NCBI GenBank assembly: GCA_963780655.1
Contig: CAWACP010000013.1
Span: forward strand, 1-64,000
DNA: 64,000 bases
From: CAWACP01 sp963780655
GTDB taxonomy: Bacteria > Acidobacteriota > Terriglobia > Bryobacterales > Bryobacteraceae
Direction: 5' to 3'
In this document: piece by piece, positions 25,795 through 31,908 of the stretch
Layout of the letters: every line of letters begins with the position of its first letter
Numbering within the stretch: the first letter of the stretch is position 1
Translations under genes and position numbers: made by a program
The notes under the pieces: generated by a model
What the model saw: the letters and a program-made list of their open reading frames with translations, nothing else
Told to the model about the DNA's origin: nothing
The model's database searches: none

Positions 25795-26850
25795 TCACGA
25801 ACACCACCTTTGTGGTTCCAGGACAACTTTCAACGATTCCGGCTCGGGGTGCAGCGCCAGATCGATTGCGGCGCGCACTTCATTCAACGCGAACCGGTGC
25901 GAGATCAGGTCCTCAACGGGTAGCTCTTCGAATACCAGTCTCGCCGATTCCTCCTGCAGATCAATCGATGCGCTGTAACATCCGAAAATGGTTCGCTCGC
26001 CGACGCAGACATCGGCGCCGGAGAGCTCAATCCGTTCCTTATGCGAGGTCTGAGCGAACAGCAGGATGCGGCTCCCCGGACGTGAGCATTTTACCGCTTG
26101 TTCGACGATACCGGAAGCGCTCGCCGCGACAATCACCGCGTCCGCGCCACGTCCGTCCGTCAACTCGCGAACACGCGCGGCGAACTCGGGGTCATGAGGA
26201 TCGCTGACAAAAGAGGCTCCGAGCCGCGCCGACAGACCGCGCCGGAAGGGCATGCCGTCCGTTGCCAGAACGGTAGCGCCGCTGCGCTGAGCGAGCATGG
26301 TGAACATCAGTCCAATGGGACCCTGACCGAGAATCGCCACGACATCGTGCGGTTGAAGGTCCAGCTGCACCGCCGCTTTCAGGCAGGTGTTGATCGGCTC
26401 GACGAATGATGCGCGCTCGCAGGAAACGCCCTCCGGGATCTTCACTACGCCGCGGCGCACAATCCAGTCCATGACGCGCACGTACTGCGCGAAACCGCCG
26501 CCGGCAGGCTCGTATCCAGCCGTGATGCCCACCTTCTTGTAACCCGGACACTGCGCGTAAAGTTTGTGACGGCAGTAGAAGCAATCGAGACAGGGAATAT
26601 GATGAAACGCGATCACGCGGTCACCCGGCCGCAACCGAGTAACGCCGTCCCCCACGGCAGCCACCACGCCGGCGGTCTCATGCCCAAAAATGCGGGGTGG
26701 TGCCAGCAGGTTGTACTCGATTTTCTTGAGATCGGTATGGCAGACGCCGCACGCCTCCACGCGCACCAGGATCTCGCCATCTCCGATTTCAGGGACGGCG
26801 ACGTCCTCCACGCTGATACGGCTTTCGCCGGTGTAGACGGCGGCTTTCAT
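25795..26850 (-). CDS. Zinc-dependent alcohol dehydrogenase (MDR family) in hopanoid operon, first copy
   Basis: MDR dehydrogenase of 351 residues; start ATG 26850 (MKAAVYTGESRISVEDV) is chosen because the N-terminal domain begins there. Catalytic zinc: GVCHTDLKKIE and FGHETAG. Structural zinc Cys: IPCLDCFYCRHKLYAQCPGY. Dinucleotide fold: VVAILGQGPIGLMFTMLAQ, followed by ATDGM, whose Asp suggests NAD. It shares the EPLA/EPINT active-site-side segment with its neighbour (FVEPINTCLKAAV here, LIEPLACVVRGLE there), so the pair look like diverged paralogues. It lies 58 bp after hpnG. The substrate is unknown; reduction of an aldehyde on the hopanoid side chain is an inference from position. Confidence 0.8.
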   Translation of the reverse strand: MKAAVYTGESRISVEDVAVPEIGDGEILVRVEACGVCHTDLKKIEYNLLAPPRIFGHETAGVVAAVGDGVTRLRPGDRVIAFHHIPCLDCFYCRHKLYAQCPGYKKVGITAGYEPAGGGFAQYVRVMDWIVRRGVVKIPEGVSCERASFVEPINTCLKAAVQLDLQPHDVVAILGQGPIGLMFTMLAQRSGATVLATDGMPFRRGLSARLGASFVSDPHDPEFAARVRELTDGRGADAVIVAASASGIVEQAVKCSRPGSRILLFAQTSHKERIELSGADVCVGERTIFGCYSASIDLQEESARLVFEELPVEDLISHRFALNEVRAAIDLALHPEPESLKVVLEPQRWCS

Positions 26851-26908
26851 TGTGGCGGGCACACGGCTCCGAGAGTCATACAGAAAAGCGCTCGGCCTCG
26901 CCGCCAGT

Positions 26909-27628
26909 TCAGAACCTGCAGTCGGCAATAAACTCTCCCAGCGCCGCCGATGCACTTCGGCAACGGCGGTCGAATGTCAATAATGCCGGCACGAGCGAAC
27001 CCGGCCGCCGCAGCGCAGCCAGTAGTATCCGCGAGCGGCTGAAACGTCCATCGGCGTCTCGCAGCCGGTTAAAATCCAGCGGAAAGTCCTCATCCGCGGT
27101 ATCGGTAACCACACGGACGCAGTAAAAGGGAACGCCCCATTCCTCCGCCCGGCGGCACAGTGCGTCGGCTTCCATCTCCGCCGCAATTGCGCCCGAGCTC
27201 GCGAGGCGCGATTTTTCGTTCGCCGAAACTACTACATGGTCGTCTGACGCGACGGGACCTGGAACGAACGGCCGCTGGACCATTGGCGCTCGGACAATCC
27301 GGTGATTAATGTGCGTAGCGATCACAATATCGTTCCGCTGCAAACTTCCCCGCAGAGCCCCGCAATAGCCGACGCTCACGACGCCCCGGATGTTCCGCCG
27401 TTCCCGAACCGCATCCAGCGCCGCTCCGGCCAGAGGAAACCCCGGCCCGTTAGCCACTGCTACTGCCAGTTGATCTCTGAAAACAAACTCCCTTGCGAAC
27501 TGCACCGGCCAGCGCAGCGTCCTCACGGCCGGCCAGACCTGCAGAATGCCATCGAGTTCCCGGCTCTCCGCGGCCACAAACGCCAGCACCGCGGCTCCGG
27601 ACCGGCCGTCACCGCTGTACATATCCAT
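26909..27628 (-). CDS. hpnG: Hopanoid-associated phosphorylase/nucleosidase HpnG
   Basis: Purine-nucleoside phosphorylase fold protein that releases adenine from adenosylhopane on the way to bacteriohopanetetrol. The start ATG 27628 (MDMYSGDGRSGAAVLAFVAA) overlaps the end of hpnA by 20 bp. Signature segments are AVANGPGFPLAGAALDAVRE, GVVSVGYCGALRGSLQRND (the fold's glycine-rich core) and SSGAIAAEMEADALCRRAE, with the EMEAD catalytic/base-binding region; then YCVRVVTDTADEDFPLDFN. The 239-residue length is usual. Gene order hpnA-hpnG supports the assignment. Confidence 0.82.
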   Translation of the reverse strand: MDMYSGDGRSGAAVLAFVAAESRELDGILQVWPAVRTLRWPVQFAREFVFRDQLAVAVANGPGFPLAGAALDAVRERRNIRGVVSVGYCGALRGSLQRNDIVIATHINHRIVRAPMVQRPFVPGPVASDDHVVVSANEKSRLASSGAIAAEMEADALCRRAEEWGVPFYCVRVVTDTADEDFPLDFNRLRDADGRFSRSRILLAALRRPGSLVPALLTFDRRCRSASAALGEFIADCRF

Positions 27629-28589
27629 TTTCGCGGAACCAAGCCACAGCACGCACGAGCGCCCCGTCAACAGGGGAGGGCGTATATCCCAGTTCGCGTC
27701 TTGCCTTTTCGTGCGAAACGAACATTTTCTTTCGCGCCATGCGCACGCCATCCAGCGGGACGCGCGGGGTCTTACCCGAGATCTCCGCCCATGCCGAGCT
27801 GGCTACTCCAGCCAGATACGCAACCGTCCACGGCATCCGCCAACGAGGAGCCCGGAGTCCGCTGATTACTTCCAGCTTACCTAAGATCTGCCGCAAAGTG
27901 AGATTGGCACACCCTAATATGTAACGCTCGCCCGGCCGGCCCCGTTCCAGAGCCAGCAGGTGACCCGCGGCCGTATCACGAACATCGACAAGGTTCAGGC
28001 CGGTATCGATCCACGCCGGCATGTCCTTCTTCAGGAAATCCAGGATGATCTTTCCGGTGGGCGTGGGCTTCCAGTCGTGGTCGCCGATGGGCGCGGTCGG
28101 GTTTACAATCACCACCGGATAACCGGAGCGGGCGAACTCCAGCGCTACCTGTTCCGCGTCCCACTTCGACCGCTTGTAAGGGCCGGACATCTCGTTGGCC
28201 TTCACCGGCATGTCCTCGGTTCCGGGCCGATCCTGCGGCATGGCGATGCATCCTACCGTGCTGGTGTAAACCACCCGCTCGACGCCCGCGGCTCGCGCCG
28301 CCTCCAGAACATTCCTGGTCCCTTCGACATTGGAGCGGAATAGCTCGGCGGGGTCTTTGGCCCACAGGCGGTAATCGGCGGCAATGTGGAAGAGGGCGCG
28401 GCAGCCCTGCGCGGCGCGATCGAGCGAGGGGCGGTCGCGAAGATCGCCGGTAACCGCTTCGACGTCCAACTCGCGCACCGTACTTCCCGGACGGGTGAGC
28501 GCGCGGACTCGCTCTCCGCGCTCGACGAGCGAGCGGGCCACATGCCACCCGATGAAGCCCGTGGCGCCCGTTACCAGTACAGGCCGCAT
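27609..28589 (-). CDS. hpnA: Hopanoid-associated sugar epimerase HpnA
   Basis: Extended short-chain dehydrogenase/epimerase of 326 residues. Opens VLVTGATGFIGWHVARSLV (Rossmann GxxGxxG). The family pattern follows: LFHIAADYRLWAKDPAELFR, NVEGTRNVLEAARAAGVERV, the TSTVG strand and the catalytic YKRSKWDAE (YxxxK). NPTAPIGDHDWKPTPTGKII is characteristic of HpnA. It is the first gene of the minus-strand hopanoid operon. The precise substrate of HpnA is not established. Divergent from the CPBP protease gene, with 125 bp between holding the promoter region. Confidence 0.88.
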   Translation of the reverse strand: MRPVLVTGATGFIGWHVARSLVERGERVRALTRPGSTVRELDVEAVTGDLRDRPSLDRAAQGCRALFHIAADYRLWAKDPAELFRSNVEGTRNVLEAARAAGVERVVYTSTVGCIAMPQDRPGTEDMPVKANEMSGPYKRSKWDAEQVALEFARSGYPVVIVNPTAPIGDHDWKPTPTGKIILDFLKKDMPAWIDTGLNLVDVRDTAAGHLLALERGRPGERYILGCANLTLRQILGKLEVISGLRAPRWRMPWTVAYLAGVASSAWAEISGKTPRVPLDGVRMARKKMFVSHEKARRELGYTPSPVDGALVRAVAWFRENGYVQR

Positions 28590-28714
28590 GCCTTATTGTC
28601 TACGGATGGCAGTTGAGGGTGTCATACCCTGGTTCTTCTCGCGCCCGCATTCGAAATCCGACAATCCGATCCTGTTCCGACAGGGTATGCTGAAACGACG
28701 CCGATCGGCGACGA

Positions 28715-29554
28715 ATGCGTACAAAGCTGCTCGCGTTCCTGCTCGGCTTTATCAACCTGCTAGCCGTTGTCGGCGCTGTTGCGTTTGCGCAAATCTGGCT
28801 GGCGCCGCGCCTGCTGTTCGTGGCGGGACAGGCGCTCGCCGCGGCGCTCGCGGTGGCGGTTTACCTGGCGGGAACTCGATTCATTGAACGACGGCGGCCG
28901 GTGGAGCTGCGCTTGAACCGTTCGATCGTCCTCGTTGCCGCGGGTCTGGCGCTGGGAGTCGCCTTGTTCTCCAGCGTGATGGGCATTCTCTGGCTGGCCG
29001 GCGTCTACCGCCCGTCGGGTTGGGGCAGTGTGCGGCCGCTGGGCGCGGGATTGCTGTTCGCGTTTGCCGCCGGCATTGGGGAAGAGATAATATTTCGCGG
29101 CCTCCTCTTCCGCCTGATTGCCGCACTTGGGGGGAACTGGACAGCATTAGCAATCACCTCGGCGCTGTTCGGGCTGGGGCACATCGCCAACCCGCAGGCC
29201 ACCGTCGCCAGTTCGGCCGCCATTGCCATTGAAGCGGGCATTCTGCTGGGCGCGGCTTATGCCGCCACAGGCTCGCTGTGGCTTCCTATTGGACTTCACG
29301 CCGGCTGGAATTTTACGGAGGGTTCAGTGTTCGGCATGACCTTGTCAGGTCATGAGATGGCGGCGGGTCTGATAAGCGGCAAGCTGAGTGGACCAGTTCT
29401 GCTGACCGGCGGCAGGTTCGGTCCCGAGGCCTCCATCATAGCGGTGCTGGCTTGCCTCGCTGTCGCTGTTGCGTTTCTGCGGAAAATGAAGAAGCTGCCG
29501 GACGAAGCGGACTCTACGAGCCGTACTCGGACGCCAGCTGCACAAACGGGTTAA
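28715..29554 (+). CDS. CPBP family intramembrane glutamic protease
   Basis: Membrane protease of the CAAX-prenyl/bacteriocin-processing type, 279 residues. ATG at 28715. Hydrophobic segments include FLLGFINLLAVVGAVAFAQI, LALGVALFSSVMGILWLAGV and a C-terminal IIAVLACLAVAVAFL. The catalytic motifs are EEIIFRGLLFRLI (EExxxR), FGLGHIANPQ and GLHAGWNF (His), all present. Functions range from prenyl-protein processing to bacteriocin immunity; which applies here is not clear. It is the first plus-strand gene after the hopanoid operon. Confidence 0.82.
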   Translation: MRTKLLAFLLGFINLLAVVGAVAFAQIWLAPRLLFVAGQALAAALAVAVYLAGTRFIERRRPVELRLNRSIVLVAAGLALGVALFSSVMGILWLAGVYRPSGWGSVRPLGAGLLFAFAAGIGEEIIFRGLLFRLIAALGGNWTALAITSALFGLGHIANPQATVASSAAIAIEAGILLGAAYAATGSLWLPIGLHAGWNFTEGSVFGMTLSGHEMAAGLISGKLSGPVLLTGGRFGPEASIIAVLACLAVAVAFLRKMKKLPDEADSTSRTRTPAAQTG

Positions 29555-29611
29555 CGCTTTGTCGGGGTACTCGGGCAGTGCGAAATGGCCGGACCACCCG
29601 GACGCGCGTAC

Positions 29612-29648
29612 ACCGCTCCTTGCTGAGCCGCGCGCGTAAGCAAGCGGT
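29612..29648. repeat. Dispersed palindromic repeat (GAGCCGCGCGCG core)
   Basis: Arms ACCGCT-TTGCT and AGCAAGCGGT flank GAGCCGCGCGCGTA, with a 2-base insertion in the left arm. A related unit built on GAGCCGCGACCGCGAGGGAG is inside nusA at 31658-31680, and a degenerate one is near 11,947-11,966. It lies between the CPBP gene and rimP. Confidence 0.5.
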
Positions 29649-29729
29649 AACGGGTTGCCCGGAAGCGCTCCCGAAATCCAACATTCCTTCCCACTCCGCC
29701 AGGGTATACTGAAAGTGTCGAACGCAACC

Positions 29730-29752
29730 AGTGGGCGAAAGCCCACTTTTTT
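29730..29752 (+). terminator. Rho-independent terminator-like hairpin ahead of rimP
   Basis: GTGGGC / GCCCAC (29731-29746) with a GAAA loop, followed by TTTTTT. It sits 24 bp before the rimP start. It may end transcription from the CPBP gene or act as an attenuator in the leader of the rimP-nusA-infB operon, whose own promoter must then lie upstream. Confidence 0.7.
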
Positions 29753-29775
29753 ATTGCGCGCAATGACAGGGCCGG

Positions 29776-30252
29776 ATGCCGGATCGGAACAGGGAAGCAG
29801 TCGCCGCCAGGGTGACCGAGGTGGCCGAGAGGGTCGCTCGGTCCGAAAACATAGAGATCGTTGAGGTTCAGTACCTCGGGGGCGGCAGGAGCCGATTGCT
29901 GCGGATCTTCATCGACAAGCCGGAAGGCGTCTCCCACGCCGATTGCGAGTTCATCTCTAAGCAAGTGGGAGCCATTCTGGACGTGGAAGATGTAATACCC
30001 GGGCCCGGCTACACGCTGGAGGTCAGCTCGCCCGGAGTGGAACGAAAGCTCTCCAAGCCGGGGGATTTCGAGCGCTTTGCCGGCCACAAGGCGCGCATCA
30101 CGCTGCGCGAGCCCGTAGAAAATCAGCGGCACTGGGAGGGCACGCTCTCCGGTTTCGAGGACGGGCAGATCACTATCGAGCCCGCCGCCGGCAAGCTGAT
30201 CCGCTTTCCTTTCGCGCAGGTGGAGAAAGCTAACCTCAAGTTCGAGTGGTAA
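29776..30252 (+). CDS. rimP: Ribosome maturation factor RimP
   Basis: Needed for maturation of the 30S subunit. 158 residues. Start ATG 29776. The N-terminal domain has IEIVEVQYLGGGRSRLLRIF and IDKPEGVSHADCEFISKQVG; VIPGPGYTLEVSSPGVERKL is the RimP signature (EVSSPG-R-L). The C-terminal SH3-like domain runs through GHKARITLREPV and ends EKANLKFEW. First gene of the rimP-nusA-infB transcription-translation operon; nusA follows after 32 bp. Confidence 0.93.
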   Translation: MPDRNREAVAARVTEVAERVARSENIEIVEVQYLGGGRSRLLRIFIDKPEGVSHADCEFISKQVGAILDVEDVIPGPGYTLEVSSPGVERKLSKPGDFERFAGHKARITLREPVENQRHWEGTLSGFEDGQITIEPAAGKLIRFPFAQVEKANLKFEW

Positions 30253-30284
30253 ATTTCCCGGGGACAGTCTGAAAGAGGAGAAGA

Positions 30285-31856
30285 GTGGGAACGATCTATC
30301 AGTCCATTGAGATCCTGAGTAAGGAGAAAGGCATCGATCCGCAGATCGTGATCGACGCCGTCAAGGACGCCATGCTCGTCGCCGCGCGGAAGCACTTCCG
30401 CAGCGTCGAGGATCTGATTGCCGAGTTCAACCCGCAGGGTGCGCTCGAGATTTATGCAGTGAAGAAGGTGGTGGAAGAGGTCACCGACCCGGTGAAGGAA
30501 ATCTCGGTGGCTGAGGCGCGGCGCGTGGCCCCTGGGGTGGAACCTGGAGCCGAGGTTCGTATCCCCCGCCCTACTGACGCCCTTGGCCGCATCTCCGCAC
30601 AGACCGCGAAACAGGTGATCCTGCAGAAGGTCCGAGAAGCCGAGCGGGAGACCATTTTCTCGGAGTACTCCGGCCGGACCGGAGAGCTGGTGAATTGCAC
30701 CGTGAAGCGTCTGGAAGGACAGGACCTGATGGTGGATATCGGCAAGACCGAAGCCCGTCTGCCGAAAAAGGAACAAAGCCGGCTCGAGAATTTCAGCGTC
30801 GGAGACCGCGTCCGCTGCGTGATCAAAAGCGTCGAAAAGGCGGGGAAAAACGCGGGCGTCATTGTTTCGCGCGCCGATCCGGAGCTGGTGAAGCGCCTCT
30901 TCGAACAGGAAGTGCCGGAGATTTATGACAACACGGTAGTGATCAAAGGCTGCGCGCGCGAAGCCGGCGAGCGCACCAAGATCGCCGTGTTCAGCCGCGA
31001 TCGTGACGTGGACAGCGTGGGCGCCTGCGTGGGCATGAAGGGCATGCGCGTGCAGTCCATCATTCGCGAACTGCGGGGCGAGAAGATCGACATCATCGAG
31101 TACTCGGACGATTCGGTGCAGTACGCCACCAAGGCGCTGAGTCCCGCGAAGATCTCGCGGGTGTCCATCATCGATGGCGCCGAGAGGCACATGGAAGTGA
31201 TCGTCGACGATACGCAACTGTCCCTCGCTATCGGCAAGAAGGGGCAGAATGTCCGGCTCGCGGCGAAGCTGCTCGGTTGGAAAATCGATATCAAGAGCGA
31301 GGAAGAGAAGCGGCAGGAGGTGGAACACGCCATGGCCGCTCTCACCAGCGCCGGCGCGCCGGTGTCCGTGCTGATGGACTACGGCCTGCCCGAGAACATC
31401 GTGGAACGTCTGGTGGAAGGTGGCGTCACAACAGTAGAGAAGCTGGGCGGCATGACCCCCGAGCAGCTCGAGGAGTTTCAGGGCATCAGCGCCGAGTCGG
31501 TGGAGCGGATTCGCGACGCCGTGACCAGCTACTACGAAACACCGGCCGAGGGAGGCGAGGTTTATGCCGAGCCGGCCGAGTACGCCGCCGCGGAGGACGC
31601 GCCCGAACAGGCGGCGAACGACGCGTCTGAACCGATCCCCGACGGCGCGTCTGAACCGAGCCGCGACCGCGAGGGAGCGGAAGTAATTGCCGAAACCGAC
31701 CCTGAATTCGGACATCTCGACGACGGCGAGGTGGTGGACGCCGCCGATGCCCATCTGTCGATGGCGCCGTCGACGCTCGATCCCGTTACGCCCGAGGAGC
31801 GTTCGGAAAATGAAGGTGAATCTGGTACGATAGAAGACCGGGCTCAGAACCACTGA
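30285..31856 (+). CDS. nusA: Transcription termination/antitermination factor NusA
   Basis: Binds RNA polymerase and modulates pausing. GTG start at 30285 after AAAGAGGAG. The N-terminal polymerase-binding domain (YQSIEILSKEKGIDPQIVID) runs to about residue 125. An S1 domain follows (GRTGELVNCTVKRLEGQDLM), then KH domains (GMKGMRVQSIIRELRGEKID, LSLAIGKKGQNVRLAAKLLG) and a helix-hairpin-helix unit (TTVEKLGGMTPEQLEEFQGI). The tail from about residue 425 is acidic and Ala-rich and contains SEPSRDREGAE, encoded by a dispersed palindrome unit at 31656-31681. 523 residues is long for the family because of this tail. The ylxR gene that often follows nusA is absent. Confidence 0.93.
   Translation: MGTIYQSIEILSKEKGIDPQIVIDAVKDAMLVAARKHFRSVEDLIAEFNPQGALEIYAVKKVVEEVTDPVKEISVAEARRVAPGVEPGAEVRIPRPTDALGRISAQTAKQVILQKVREAERETIFSEYSGRTGELVNCTVKRLEGQDLMVDIGKTEARLPKKEQSRLENFSVGDRVRCVIKSVEKAGKNAGVIVSRADPELVKRLFEQEVPEIYDNTVVIKGCAREAGERTKIAVFSRDRDVDSVGACVGMKGMRVQSIIRELRGEKIDIIEYSDDSVQYATKALSPAKISRVSIIDGAERHMEVIVDDTQLSLAIGKKGQNVRLAAKLLGWKIDIKSEEEKRQEVEHAMAALTSAGAPVSVLMDYGLPENIVERLVEGGVTTVEKLGGMTPEQLEEFQGISAESVERIRDAVTSYYETPAEGGEVYAEPAEYAAAEDAPEQAANDASEPIPDGASEPSRDREGAEVIAETDPEFGHLDDGEVVDAADAHLSMAPSTLDPVTPEERSENEGESGTIEDRAQNH
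31656..31681. repeat. Dispersed repeat unit translated within nusA
   Basis: CCGAGCCGCGACCGCGAGGG and the following AGCGG encode EPSRDREGA in the nusA tail. The same core, degenerate, occurs outside genes near 11,947-11,966 and, as the GCGCGCG variant, at 29612-29648. It is immediately preceded by a short direct repeat, GACGC/GGCGC-GTCTGAACCG (31621 and 31642). Confidence 0.5.
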
Positions 31857-31908
31857 GGGGACGTGTGCGTGCCGGTCTTCTGTAGCTTTGTTCCGCAGTT
31901 TCCTGTCT

